A stretch of DNA of 28,555 bases, taken from the IMG/VR virus record IMGVR_UViG_3300046460_000067, positions 1 through 28,555 of that record, one strand, 5' to 3'. Below the pieces are notes generated by a model. It saw nothing but the letters and a program-made list of their open reading frames with translations. It did not search any database and was not told the DNA's origin. This document shows positions 1-7,703 of this stretch, one piece after another; the first letter of the stretch is position 1, and each line of letters begins with the position of its first letter. A program made the position numbers and the translations under genes. The stretch comes from a virus.

Positions 1-618
1 CTCCGGCTCGGGCTCCGGCTCGGGTTCCGGCTGGGGCTCCTCCTCCGGCTCCTCGGCCTGCGGCTGCTCACCGAAGGAGATGTCGTCGAGTCCGGCGGTG
101 AGGTCCTTGGCCTTGAAGCCCGCATGGTCGGCGGCGTCCAGGAGGAGTTCGGCCTGCTCGCTGCCCTCGTCGCCCCACAGCAGGATGACGTGGACCTCGT
201 CGCCCGCGCTGTCGGCCTTCTTCAGCAGGTCGACCACACCGGCCGTGACGTTGGCGACGTGGACGGTCTCCTCGGCGTCCTTGAGGATCTGCTCGGTGGC
301 GCGGCTGCGCTTGTTGTCGGCGACGGCGACGTAGGGGAGGTCGGCCTTCTCGGCCCAGCCGAGGACCGCTTCCAGGCCGTCGGACAGGTGCTCCCGGGTG
401 ACCGGGAAGATGAGGTTGATCTCGCGGTCGCTCGGCTCGAAGAAGCCGTCCTTGTCCTCGTCGCCGAAGCCGAGCCAGTCGTTGAGCAGGTCCTTGACAT
501 TCTCGGGGTCGATGTCGGCGGAACCAGCGAAGGCCAGGGTGATGGGCTGCTTGCTCAAGTCTGCTCCAGTGTTGTGGTGGTCGCTGCCGTGGTTGGCAAC
601 AAGGAAGACCTTAGCCAT
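1..618 (-). CDS. Unknown acidic-tailed phage protein, 3' end outside window
   Basis: This reading frame starts at ATG 618-616 (MAKVFLVANHGSDHHNTG) and stays open through base 1, so at least 206 residues are visible and the C-terminus is missing. The first about 185 residues look like a soluble alpha/beta protein with alternating hydrophobic strands (KVFLVAN, INLIFPV, PYVAVAD, EVHVILLW). I do not recognise a family. The end becomes a low-complexity acidic run of Glu-Pro pairs, encoded by the repeated CTCCGG/GGCTCG DNA at positions 1-60. The gene lies just beyond the terminator at 638-664, so it probably belongs to a separate transcription unit from the tail operon or is expressed by read-through. 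Its ribosome-binding site is weak (AGAAG about 6 bases before the ATG). A regulatory or nucleotide-binding role is possible but unsupported. Confidence 0.8.
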   Translation of the reverse strand, partial: MAKVFLVANHGSDHHNTGADLSKQPITLAFAGSADIDPENVKDLLNDWLGFGDEDKDGFFEPSDREINLIFPVTREHLSDGLEAVLGWAEKADLPYVAVADNKRSRATEQILKDAEETVHVANVTAGVVDLLKKADSAGDEVHVILLWGDEGSEQAELLLDAADHAGFKAKDLTAGLDDISFGEQPQAEEPEEEPQPEPEPEPEPE

Positions 619-637
619 TACGGCTTCTAAAAGCAAG

Positions 638-664
638 AAAACCCCGCTTGTCTAGCGGGGTTTT
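638..664 (-). terminator. Rho-independent terminator of the tail operon
   Basis: A perfect 10-bp stem (AAAACCCCGC, 638-647, with GCGGGGTTTT, 655-664) encloses a 7-base loop. Read on the minus strand, the stem ends in TTTT and is followed by a T-rich stretch (CTTGCTTTT), as in a classical intrinsic terminator. It lies 16 bases past the stop of the small membrane-protein gene and 19 bases before the next start. The symmetric A/T flanks mean it could also stop plus-strand transcription. Confidence 0.9.
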
Positions 665-679
665 GCTTGTGCTTGACAA

Positions 680-967
680 TCAGGGGAGGTCGGGAACTCG
701 CCGCCCTGTGTTCGGGTGCCTGCGCGGCAGGCGCAGAGAGGCCGTCTCCGCCCCGCTGCCCCGTACCTGCGCGTGCAGTACCGCCACGACTCCAGCAGCC
801 GCCCCAGCGGCCAGCCACGGGCCGGGAACACGCTGCACCTCGTAGGCCAGCCCCACGACCACGGGCGGCTGAAGGGCGGCCGGGATAGCGACAGGCAGGA
901 CGTCGCGCAGCCACTCCCACGCGGTGAAGGTGGCGAAGGCGATCAGCAGCAGCCGGAACCAGTCCAT
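680..967 (-). CDS. Small membrane protein, holin or lysis-accessory candidate
   Basis: The 95-residue product has two or three hydrophobic segments: about residues 5-18 (LLLIAFATFTAW), 24-43 (LPVAIPAALQPPVVVGLAY) and 50-66 (WLAAGAAAGVVAVLHAQV). They are followed by a basic, polar C-terminal tail rich in Arg and Pro. Small size, multiple membrane segments and a charged tail fit phage holins or holin-associated proteins. The gene starts 2 bases after the stop of the other membrane-protein gene, so the two are probably translationally coupled and may work as a pair. It is the last gene before the operon terminator. No endolysin is adjacent, so the lysis role is inferred from topology only. An overlapping frame at 627-920 has no comparable protein character. 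Confidence 0.7.
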   Translation of the reverse strand: MDWFRLLLIAFATFTAWEWLRDVLPVAIPAALQPPVVVGLAYEVQRVPGPWLAAGAAAGVVAVLHAQVRGSGAETASLRLPRRHPNTGRRVPDLP

Positions 968-969
968 GG

Positions 970-1581
970 TCAGATCGCCCTCGGACCCAGGCCGCCAGGC
1001 TGCACAGCGACGGCAGGTGTGGAGTTCTCGACGACCGGCGCCGCGACCGCCTCCACGGCCGTAACGATGGCCGGGACCGCGACCGTCTCGAAGCGCTGGA
1101 CGACCGTGCCGACGACGGGGATCTCCTCGGCCGCCTTGACAGCCTCCTCCACGCCGGACTGAACCACGTCGGTGCTCAAGGGGAAGTCGTTGGTGATGCC
1201 CTGTGCGTCCTCGGCCAGCTCGGCCGCCTGCGCCACCTCGAAGTACCGCTCGACGTCGGCGCCGTGGGTATTAAGACGGCTCTCGACCTCGGACACGAAC
1301 AGGTTCTGGAGCGCACCGAACCAGGAGTACTTCTTCAGCAGGGAGTGGTAGAACGCGGTGCCGGACAGCCAGGCCAGGAACGCGGCGATCACAGCGGGCG
1401 CCCACACGAAGTTCGACGGGTCGGCCTTGTAGGTGGCCAGGGAGCCGGTGGCGAGGGCCAGGACGGCGTGCGCGAAGCCCTTGACGGTGGGGTTGGTCGA
1501 CGGCTTGGTGAACACCGCCACGATGGCGGGCAGGACCAGGCCGACGGCGAGGGCCGCCACGTCGGCGTAGTTGGTAAGCAT
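970..1581 (-). CDS. Holin-like membrane protein with long C-terminal domain
   Basis: The product has 203 residues. The first about 90 contain three hydrophobic stretches (ALAVGLVLPAIVAVF, FAHAVLALATGSLATY and WAPAVIAAFLAWLSGTAFY), followed by a basic turn (HSLLKKYSW). This resembles a class I holin core. The remaining about 110 residues are Ala/Val/Glu-rich, probably amphipathic helix, which is longer than usual for a holin. The ATG at 1581 is preceded by AAGGATCC at suitable spacing. The gene lies between the tail-tip gene and a second small membrane protein, a usual position for lysis genes. One copy of the CTTAATACC word (1267-1275) encodes Leu-Asn-Thr here. A membrane-bound structural or superinfection-exclusion protein is an alternative. 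Confidence 0.72.
   Translation of the reverse strand: MLTNYADVAALAVGLVLPAIVAVFTKPSTNPTVKGFAHAVLALATGSLATYKADPSNFVWAPAVIAAFLAWLSGTAFYHSLLKKYSWFGALQNLFVSEVESRLNTHGADVERYFEVAQAAELAEDAQGITNDFPLSTDVVQSGVEEAVKAAEEIPVVGTVVQRFETVAVPAIVTAVEAVAAPVVENSTPAVAVQPGGLGPRAI
1267..1275 (-). repeat. CTTAATACC 9-mer, copy 1
   Basis: Exact coding-strand CTTAATACC, in frame as Leu-Asn-Thr (SRLNTHG) in the holin-like gene. It is the most isolated copy, about 10.3 kb from the next. Confidence 0.9.
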
Positions 1582-1602
1582 GGGGATCCTTACGGGTCGT
1601 GG

Positions 1603-2829
1603 TTACTGGGTCGGCAGAACGGCGTACTGAGGTACGGCCGCCGTGATTCCCAGAGGAACATTCTCTTCGAGCAGGGTGCGGATCAGGTAACTGCGCTCGA
1701 CGTAGTTCTCGTACAGGTACGAGCGGGCCAGGTTGGGGCTGCCCCCCTGCTCCCACAGGTAGTCCGATCCCATCGAGCCGTCGAAGTAGTCGCGGACGGA
1801 GGTACCTTCCTCGACCAGGACGCCGTCGGCCCAGAAGATGCTCGCCGTGCCCGGGGTCATGGTGGGCTTCAGGACGTTCATGCCGACGTACAGCGAGGAC
1901 GCCGGTGTCGTGAAGGTGACGTACAGCGTGCGCCACCGCTTCTGGGCTGGGTCCCTGCGGTTGGCTGCCTGTGTCCACTTCACCGCGTCCAACTGCACTG
2001 CCCCCGCGCCGGACCAGGGGGCGATGTCCCCGCAGCCCTGGGCGATGGCCACGCGGGCGCTCATGGTGTACGTACGGCCCGGGATCATGCCGGACACCTG
2101 GAAGGACAGGCCGCTGTCCTGTGTGGCCGTGGTGGGCACGGTGACCTTGAGAGCCTGGGTGCCCCGCCAGGAGAAGGAGTCCAGCGCATGGGTGGCCTGG
2201 CCGGTCGGACCGTAGCCGGTCAGCCCGCTCTCGAAGTTGGGGTTGGTCGCGTAGTTCAGCCGGGACGGCTTGATGATGGCCTGGATCTCGCGGGCGTTCT
2301 GGTATGCGCTGGGGCCGGTTGACCCGACCGGCAGCGCCTCGAACTGGACTGCATCCAAAATCTGGTGTTTGTTCGCCGACATGCTCGCGAACTTGAACCC
2401 GACAGAGGCGTACGCGGCCCGCTTCCAGGCGTAGCCGCCACCGGATACCGGGTAGTCCACCGGGCCGGTGAACGCGGCGTAGGCGCGGCTGTAGGAGCCA
2501 GCGGGAGCCGACTGAAGCGCGCCGGAGTTGATACCGGTCCACGCCATGGCCGGGTCGACGCCCGCGTACGGGTAGTGGGCGAAGTCCTTGAACGCTGCGG
2601 CGGGCGCCTTGATTCCGGCCGAGAGGTGACCCTGGAAGGAGATCTGCCCGGCCTCGGGGGCTAGCGGCTGCGGGCGTGGGATCTTGATGGCCAGCGTGCC
2701 GTCGAGGGTGACCTGGCCGCCGAGCGTGGGACCGAACACCCTGAACCGGCGGCCGACGATGCTGCCGGAGAAGGATACGACCGGGGCGAAGTCGTCGTCG
2801 TTGACGAAGGTGAGGTTGTGCGTGGTCAT
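1603..2829 (-). CDS. Tail-tip protein with CBM-like domain
   Basis: The 408-residue product is probably a structural host-contact protein. From about residue 193, RLNYATNPNFESGLTGY opens a domain resembling the carbohydrate-binding CBM4/9-type jelly roll often fused into phage tail proteins. It has the usual NPxFE start, an alternating beta pattern, YTMSARV and SIFWADGVLVEEG. A DYFDGSMGSDYLWEQ segment follows, common after such domains in minor tail proteins. The N-terminal 190 residues are beta-rich with Pro/Gly turns and I do not recognise them. The ATG at 2829 overlaps the stop of the preceding gene by one base, implying coupling. It is the last clear tail gene before the membrane proteins. 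A glycan target on the host wall is inferred from the fold only. Confidence 0.85.
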   Translation of the reverse strand: MTTHNLTFVNDDDFAPVVSFSGSIVGRRFRVFGPTLGGQVTLDGTLAIKIPRPQPLAPEAGQISFQGHLSAGIKAPAAAFKDFAHYPYAGVDPAMAWTGINSGALQSAPAGSYSRAYAAFTGPVDYPVSGGGYAWKRAAYASVGFKFASMSANKHQILDAVQFEALPVGSTGPSAYQNAREIQAIIKPSRLNYATNPNFESGLTGYGPTGQATHALDSFSWRGTQALKVTVPTTATQDSGLSFQVSGMIPGRTYTMSARVAIAQGCGDIAPWSGAGAVQLDAVKWTQAANRRDPAQKRWRTLYVTFTTPASSLYVGMNVLKPTMTPGTASIFWADGVLVEEGTSVRDYFDGSMGSDYLWEQGGSPNLARSYLYENYVERSYLIRTLLEENVPLGITAAVPQYAVLPTQ

Positions 2830-4811
2830 CAGGTCACCACCATTCCGACCTTGGTGGCCGTGCTGAACGTCGAGTTAGTAAGGGTGAGCACCTGGGTTCC
2901 GTTCCTCTGCACGGTGATGTTGCTCCCGGAGAAGGCGACCGTGATGCGGTCCCCGTCCAGGAAGGTCTGGGAGTAGGCGTAGGTGGCGACCCAGGATCCG
3001 GCCTCGATGCGGTGGAGTCCTGTGCGTCCCGCTCGCCAGTAGTTGGAGGCGTCCTGGAGCCGGAACACCACTCCCTGCCGCAGGGCGTTCGACGGGCTGG
3101 TGAGGAACGTTGCTGCCACTGTCCCGTCGGCGTGGCCGGGAACGGTGGCGATGGACGCCGTGGCGCCTACCGGGTAGGCCGATCCTCCTGCGTAGCCGCC
3201 GGAGGTCCACTGGCCCAGCGTCTCGGTCCAGGAGGCACCTCCCAGGTCCGTGGTGCGGGTGGTCCAGTCGACCCAGCCCTGGCTGAAGGAGTCGAGCACG
3301 GTGTAGGCCGGGACGGTGTCGGAGTACAGAGAGGTGATCAGCGCGCCGTGGGAGTCGTAGTACTCGACGAACGGGTACACGTTGACCTGCTCGCCGGAGT
3401 ACGCCTGCGCGTAGCCGGACAGGCACATCTGCACACGGTCGTCGTAACCCAGCGGCGTCCACTGGGCGTTGGCCGTCGGGGTGGTCGGTGGTGAGACGTT
3501 CAGGGACGCGGTGAGCGCCTGGTAGATGCGGCCGTGGAAGACGACCATGTCACCGGGCTGGTAGTCGGTGTTGTTGTCCCACGCCTGCCAGGTGTACGGG
3601 ATGGGAACACCGAACAGGACCGGCTGCTGCGGGTCCATCGTCGACTGGCCGGACAGGCGGCCGACGGAGCGCACACCCATCGTGGCGACCGATCCGCCGG
3701 AGTTGGTGTTGCGCACCCACAAGGCGTTGCCCGCCTTGTCGTCGGGGTTGGTCGGGTTCTGCACTCCGATGCCCACCAGGACGCCGTTGGTGCCCGGGGT
3801 GACGCCTGCGGTGAAGGAGATCTCTTCCCAGCCCGCCACGTGTCCGTTGGCGTCGACCAGGGTGGAGTCGGTGCCGTACGAGACGACGGTCCAGTACGCG
3901 TTGGAGGCGTTGGTGCCGGTGGGTGCCTGGGCCTGTCCGTACGCGCCGGAGGAGCCCGCCTGGTACAGGTACGAGCCGAACTCCACCTTCTCCCCGGAGG
4001 CGTAGTTCACGCCCGAGTCCCACTGCGGGAACGTCGGGTGGTCGAAGTCGGCCTGGTCGTCGGAGAGCATCAGGTTGTCGCCGATGCTCAGGTCAGCGTC
4101 GTAGCCGGTGGTCTCGGAGATGATCGAGCGGATCTGCTCCAGGGTGCCCTTCTGGCGGCCGAGAGTGGCCGCGTCCCGCACGCGCTGGCGGAAGAGGTAG
4201 GCCGGGGCGCTGGCCTCGTACTGGATCCCGAACTGGTTGGCCAACTGGGCGATGTTGTCGAAGCGCGTGCGCATCGCGTCGTTGGTGTACCGGTTGGAGT
4301 CGTAGTAGCTCTTCACGATGTCGAACCCGAACCCGAAGATCGACAGGAACGGGGTCAGGTAGGGGTTGAGCGTGTTGGAGTCGTCGGTGACGTTGTTGCC
4401 CGGCTGGACGTCGACCTTGTAGTGGTCGGGGATCAGGTCGTACAGCAGCTCGGTGTAGCCGTTGTTCTTCGGCATCAGGCACGAGATGGTTCCCGCCCGG
4501 GACCACTGGCCGGACGCGGAGATGAAGATCGTGTAGTACAGCCAGTGCCCGCCGACCACGCCCTTGTCGGAGAACGAGGTCGCGGCGTGGGTCTGGTCGA
4601 GCAGGATCTCGCCGTCGTTCTCGTTGACCGCCCAGCCGTACCGGTTGCGGATCAGCCGCAGGGAGTCCCACGTACCGGCCGGGGCCTTCCAGTCCAGCAG
4701 CACGGTGGAGTAGTCCACGGGCGTGGCTGTGAACGGGCTGACGTCGAAGTCGGGATGGATGTCCGTCCCGTATTTCGACAGCCCGTACAGGGAAACGCCG
4801 TACGTTCCCAC
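2829..4811 (-). CDS. gpI-like baseplate protein fused to chitin-binding-like modules
   Basis: The start is GTG at 4811, behind GGGAGG. Residues about 27-112 look like a fibronectin type III-type beta sandwich. Residues about 115-245 (YLTPFLSIFGFGFDIV, then a Tyr/Arg-rich helix, then RQKGTLEQIRSIISETTG) resemble the P2 gpI-like tail protein core that joins wedge to fibre. Two short modules follow, about 264-309 and 411-454. Each has the W-x(n)-Y-x2-G-x2-V-x-G-x2-Y-x-A ... W pattern of small chitin-binding (CBM5/12-like) domains. The C-terminal 150 residues look like a concanavalin/laminin-G-type beta domain. At 660 residues it is several times longer than a plain gpI. The protein probably attaches to the wedge and carries receptor-binding domains. 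Confidence 0.82.
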   Translation of the reverse strand: MGTYGVSLYGLSKYGTDIHPDFDVSPFTATPVDYSTVLLDWKAPAGTWDSLRLIRNRYGWAVNENDGEILLDQTHAATSFSDKGVVGGHWLYYTIFISASGQWSRAGTISCLMPKNNGYTELLYDLIPDHYKVDVQPGNNVTDDSNTLNPYLTPFLSIFGFGFDIVKSYYDSNRYTNDAMRTRFDNIAQLANQFGIQYEASAPAYLFRQRVRDAATLGRQKGTLEQIRSIISETTGYDADLSIGDNLMLSDDQADFDHPTFPQWDSGVNYASGEKVEFGSYLYQAGSSGAYGQAQAPTGTNASNAYWTVVSYGTDSTLVDANGHVAGWEEISFTAGVTPGTNGVLVGIGVQNPTNPDDKAGNALWVRNTNSGGSVATMGVRSVGRLSGQSTMDPQQPVLFGVPIPYTWQAWDNNTDYQPGDMVVFHGRIYQALTASLNVSPPTTPTANAQWTPLGYDDRVQMCLSGYAQAYSGEQVNVYPFVEYYDSHGALITSLYSDTVPAYTVLDSFSQGWVDWTTRTTDLGGASWTETLGQWTSGGYAGGSAYPVGATASIATVPGHADGTVAATFLTSPSNALRQGVVFRLQDASNYWRAGRTGLHRIEAGSWVATYAYSQTFLDGDRITVAFSGSNITVQRNGTQVLTLTNSTFSTATKVGMVVT

Positions 4812-4812
4812 C

Positions 4813-5448
4813 TCACGCCTCCCGGATCATGACCGCGCTCAGGTGCAGGTTCTGGAGTTGCAGGGTCTTGGTGGCCAGCGGGTGGTAGAGGGTGAGGTCG
4901 ATGGCCTTGCCTGCGGTGACCCATCCCTGCCAGCCGATGTGCATGTGGGAGTTTCCGTCGGTGATCGGTTGGAGGTCCTGGGACATCACCTGACCACCGC
5001 CGACTGCGATGTTGATCTGCCGGTCGGCGCCCGTGGCGTTCGAGCCGGTGGCGTTGGCCCACATGACTCGGCCGAAGACGATCCACCAGCCGGTTCGGTT
5101 GGCGGTGATCGAGTGCCCGTTGAACAGTCCCTCGGGGTCCTGGGCCGCCGACGGCCGGGAGAAGGAGATCGTCTTGGTCGCGCCTCCCTTGACGGTGTCG
5201 GACGTCTTGGAGACGTAGCACGCGGGTATGCCGTGGCCGCGCTGGATGGCGTCGAGCCGGGCCGCGACGGAGGCGTAGGTGTTGGTCTTCATCTTCAGGC
5301 CGGTGTCCTGGTGCGGCAGGATGCCCAGGGTCTGCTGAAGGGCCAGCACCTCGTCCTGGAGGTTGTTGACGTGGGATGCGTCGATGTCCTCCACCAGGTT
5401 CTTGTGCACGGTGAAGGACTTGTACTGCTTCGGGTAGACGGCGGCCAT
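4813..5448 (-). CDS. Trimeric fibre-type protein with C1q/TNF-like C-terminus
   Basis: I start this 211-residue protein at ATG 5448-5446, which shares one base with the stop of the gpJ-like gene (TGATG). A longer open frame reaching 5727 exists, but it runs through gpJ coding sequence and is not used. Residues 1-70 form a helical segment (KNLVEDIDASHVNNLQDEV) typical of the trimerising N-terminus of baseplate-attached fibres. Residues about 75-211 have the strand-and-turn pattern of C1q/TNF-like jelly-roll heads (GWWIVFGRVMW, GKAIDLTLYH, LQNLHLSAVMI). Its place between gpJ-like and gpI-like genes agrees with a short fibre or baseplate decoration. The ligand is unknown. Confidence 0.83.
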   Translation of the reverse strand: MAAVYPKQYKSFTVHKNLVEDIDASHVNNLQDEVLALQQTLGILPHQDTGLKMKTNTYASVAARLDAIQRGHGIPACYVSKTSDTVKGGATKTISFSRPSAAQDPEGLFNGHSITANRTGWWIVFGRVMWANATGSNATGADRQINIAVGGGQVMSQDLQPITDGNSHMHIGWQGWVTAGKAIDLTLYHPLATKTLQLQNLHLSAVMIREA

Positions 5449-6920
5449 CAGCCGATACCTCCGGTCATGGTGATGTTGGCGATGTTGCCGACCGTGGGGA
5501 TTTCCCAGGCGCGCATGACGATGTCGGCGGTCCCGGTCTGGGCCGCGTCGGCGCGGGCAATCAGGGGGATGTCGACGTAGCGGACTCCCTCCACGTCCAG
5601 GATCGTTTTGTAGAAGTCGGAGAGGGTCAGGCGCATGCCGAAGTCGACGTTCGCGAAGGAGAGCATCGTCTTCAGCGCCTGCTGCACGTCGTAGAGGACG
5701 GAGGCCCGGGAGTAGCGGGGCCAGCACTCGACGGTGATCGGGTTCGAGGAGTTGCCCACGTTCACCTTGACCGTGGTCGGGCCGGACACAGTGACCGTGG
5801 TGCCTGCCAGGGCCTTGGCCTGGAGGCTGGTCTGCACGTTCTGGAGGGTGGTCGTGCTCGGGGTTCCTCCGGCGGAGCCGATGACGAACACCGAGATCGA
5901 GGTGTAGGTCGACGCGATGGCGTTGGCCCGGACGATGCCGGGGATGGTCAGCGCGAGGTCGGAGAAGTCGGCCAGGGTGACGCAGCGGTCCTGGGTGCGG
6001 AAGATGCGCGGGGCGTTGGCGCGGATCTGGTCGTTGGTCTCCGGGTCAGCCCCGCCGGTCATGACGGAAGAGATCGCATTGCCGCTGGAGTCCTGCGAGA
6101 AGGTGACACCAGGCAGGGTGGAGTCCGCGATGGCGTTGACCACGCCCGCGTTCACGTTGCCGACCGTCCCGCCGCCCACTCGGTAGGTGGCGTAGATGGT
6201 CAGGTTGGTGGTCGGGATGGCGCCGTTGATGTTGTCGCCGAAGCGGATCCACGTGGCACCCGCCTCGTCCAGGTAGGTGCTGAAGACGCGGTCGCTCGGG
6301 TCGGCGTCCACGATGTAGTCGATGTACGTCCACTCGGTGAGGGTGTCGACGTCGTCCACGTACACGCGGACCGTGCCGCCGATGACAGGCACGTCGGGCA
6401 GCCGGAACTCCTGCACCGGCAGGCCCGAGCTGGTGCCGACGTTGACCTGGGTGCGGGTGACTCCCTGGGTGACGGAGACAGTCGCGGTGCCACCGTTCTT
6501 GGGCACGGTGACGTCCGTGTCGGTCTCGTACGTGATCGGCGAGTCGATGGTGTCGATGTAGTCGGTGACGACCTGGGTGCCCGCAGGCACGGTGACGGCC
6601 GGGCCCGGGTTGGACGTCTGGAAGGTGACAGTTCCGGTAGCCGGTACGCCGTTGGACGGCTGGTAGCCGAGCAGGTCGGAGATCTGGAGCAGGGACAGCC
6701 GCTGCGTCGCGGTGGGCAGGAAGGACTCCTGCTGGAGCCGGTCGCCGTAGTAGGAGAGGCTGTCCCCGAGGTAGGAGAACAGCTCGACCAGGAGCACGCC
6801 GAAGTCGCCCTCGGAGGAGGGCACCCACTGGGGGAAGGCACGCGAGGCGAAGTCGAGCAGGGACGACTTGAAGCCCTCGTAGTCGCGTGAGGTGTAGTCG
6901 ATCGCGGGAACGTCAGCCAC
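5448..6920 (-). CDS. Baseplate wedge protein, gpJ-like
   Basis: The 490-residue product is recognisably of the Baseplate_J family (P2 gpJ, related to T4 gp6). The N-terminus has IDYTSRDYEGFKSSLLDF and a helix-rich DSLSYYGDRLQQESFLPTA segment, followed by a beta domain (GTVTFQT, VPAGTQVVT). The family hallmark GGADPETNDQIRANAPRIFRT is at about residues 290-310, followed by TLADFSDLALTIPGIVRANAI. The protein forms the wedge ring around the tail hub and transmits sheath triggering. The GTG start at 6920 lies inside the end of the gp25-like gene (8-base overlap). The pair gp25-gpJ in this order is one of the most conserved signatures of contractile tails. Confidence 0.95.
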   Translation of the reverse strand: MADVPAIDYTSRDYEGFKSSLLDFASRAFPQWVPSSEGDFGVLLVELFSYLGDSLSYYGDRLQQESFLPTATQRLSLLQISDLLGYQPSNGVPATGTVTFQTSNPGPAVTVPAGTQVVTDYIDTIDSPITYETDTDVTVPKNGGTATVSVTQGVTRTQVNVGTSSGLPVQEFRLPDVPVIGGTVRVYVDDVDTLTEWTYIDYIVDADPSDRVFSTYLDEAGATWIRFGDNINGAIPTTNLTIYATYRVGGGTVGNVNAGVVNAIADSTLPGVTFSQDSSGNAISSVMTGGADPETNDQIRANAPRIFRTQDRCVTLADFSDLALTIPGIVRANAIASTYTSISVFVIGSAGGTPSTTTLQNVQTSLQAKALAGTTVTVSGPTTVKVNVGNSSNPITVECWPRYSRASVLYDVQQALKTMLSFANVDFGMRLTLSDFYKTILDVEGVRYVDIPLIARADAAQTGTADIVMRAWEIPTVGNIANITMTGGIG

Positions 6921-7332
6921 TGATGACCTCGCTTACGGTGCCGCCGACCCGGACGACTGCTGTGTTGGACTGGAGAGCCAGGCTGGAAGGGGACGCCCCG
7001 TCCTCGCGGCGGATGTAGTCGACCTCGATACGAGCGAGGGACATCTGCGTGGAGTCCGGGATAGGGGTCGCCTTCTGGAGGACCACACCGGGCTCGTACG
7101 TATTGAAAGCCGTGGTTACGGCACGGCTGATCTCCTGCGCGACAAAGGACGCGTCAGGGTCGAACAGCAGATCAGCCACGGGAACCCCGTAATCCGGGAG
7201 CATGACCCGCTCCCCCGGCTGCGTGCCGATGAGCGCATTCACATGCTGGGCGATCTGCCTGTCCGGATTCGTCTCGACGGCGATAGTGCCGTCGGACGCT
7301 AGGCGAAACGGAAATGCAATCTCGGTAGGCAT
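6913..7332 (-). CDS. Baseplate wedge protein, gp25/gpW-like
   Basis: The 139-residue product matches the T4 gp25-like family in length and layout. It starts with a beta segment (IAFPFRLASDGTIAV), continues with QIAQHVNALIGTQPGERVMLPDYG, which contains the family's Arg-containing GERVMxPxYG core, and then PVADLLFDPDASFVAQEISRAV. The protein joins the wedge to the first sheath ring and is essential for sheath nucleation in relatives. The ATG at 7332 forms the first bases of the downstream arm of a perfect 18-bp inverted repeat. Its ribosome-binding site (GGGAG, 7346-7342) sits in the loop, so translation may be controlled by RNA folding. Confidence 0.93.
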   Translation of the reverse strand: MPTEIAFPFRLASDGTIAVETNPDRQIAQHVNALIGTQPGERVMLPDYGVPVADLLFDPDASFVAQEISRAVTTAFNTYEPGVVLQKATPIPDSTQMSLARIEVDYIRREDGASPSSLALQSNTAVVRVGGTVSEVISG

Positions 7333-7368
7333 GCTTGCATTCTCCCAGGAATGCCTACCGAGATTGCA
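7315..7368 (-). promoter_or_regulatory. 18-bp perfect inverted repeat over gp25-like start codon
   Basis: Bases 7315-7332 are exactly complementary to 7351-7368, with an 18-base loop. On the mRNA, the loop holds the Shine-Dalgarno sequence (TGGGAGAA) and the first three bases of the 3' arm are the ATG of the gp25-like gene, which would be sequestered. The 5' arm is the mirror image of codons 1-6. No T-run follows, so it is not a standard terminator. It could act as a translational switch, an RNase III site or a protein-binding operator. Confidence 0.85.
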
Positions 7369-7382
7369 CTTACGGTTCTACG

Positions 7383-7685
7383 TCAGATTCCGGGGAACGC
7401 GACCTGGGAATCCGCGAGGACCTGGTTGTTCTGCGCCTGGATGTCGGCGTCGACCGCCTGCCGTGCGACGTTGTAGTCCTCGGCGACCTGGTTGTAGCGC
7501 GGAGCCCCAGCGTTCGAGTTAGTCGCCTGCTCGGTGCTGACCCAGATGTCTCGGATGTAGGACTTGGCGGCCAACTGAACGAGGTCCACGTCCGGAGTGT
7601 CGACGTTGTTCGGGTAGCAGACGTGGAACGCGGCAGCGACGCGCGGCCAGACGTCGTCAGGAACCGTGACGGTAATGTCAGGCAT
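7383..7685 (-). CDS. Small unknown protein between spike-fibre and gp25
   Basis: The 100-residue product begins with MPDITVTVPDDVWPRVAAAF. It has a helical N-terminal part with YIRDIWVSTEQ and a Gln/Asn/Ala-rich helical second half (YNVARQAVDADIQAQNNQV). I do not recognise a family. It is soluble, without signal or membrane segments. It sits between the spike-fibre and gp25-like genes, where small baseplate or fibre-assembly proteins are common, so a structural or chaperone role is likely but unproven. Its start is 2 bases after a small hairpin whose loop is the ribosome-binding site. Hairpins therefore occur at both its start (7687-7703) and just past its end (7315-7368). Confidence 0.8.
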   Translation of the reverse strand: MPDITVTVPDDVWPRVAAAFHVCYPNNVDTPDVDLVQLAAKSYIRDIWVSTEQATNSNAGAPRYNQVAEDYNVARQAVDADIQAQNNQVLADSQVAFPGI

Positions 7686-7686
7686 T

Positions 7687-7703
7687 AAGTGACTTCCTCA
7701 CTT
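7687..7703 (-). promoter_or_regulatory. Stop-to-start hairpin presenting an SD in its loop
   Basis: AAGTGA (7687-7692) pairs with TCACTT (7698-7703) around a 5-base loop. On the mRNA, the 5' arm contains the TGA stop of the spike-fibre gene, the loop is GGAAG (the Shine-Dalgarno of the 100-residue gene), and the ATG follows two bases after the 3' arm. Termination of the upstream gene would melt it, which suggests translational coupling. Confidence 0.6.

Noticed and set aside
1271-2542. 423-residue minus-strand frame over the CBM-like and holin-like genes
   Set aside because: Arg/His/Pro-rich shadow frame. The frames at 1603-2829 and 970-1581 have proper domains and ribosome-binding sites.
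4813-5727. Longer 304-residue version of the C1q-like fibre gene
   Set aside because: The added N-terminal part is an out-of-frame reading of the gpJ-like gene with Arg-rich text. ATG 5448 fits the coupled TGATG junction.
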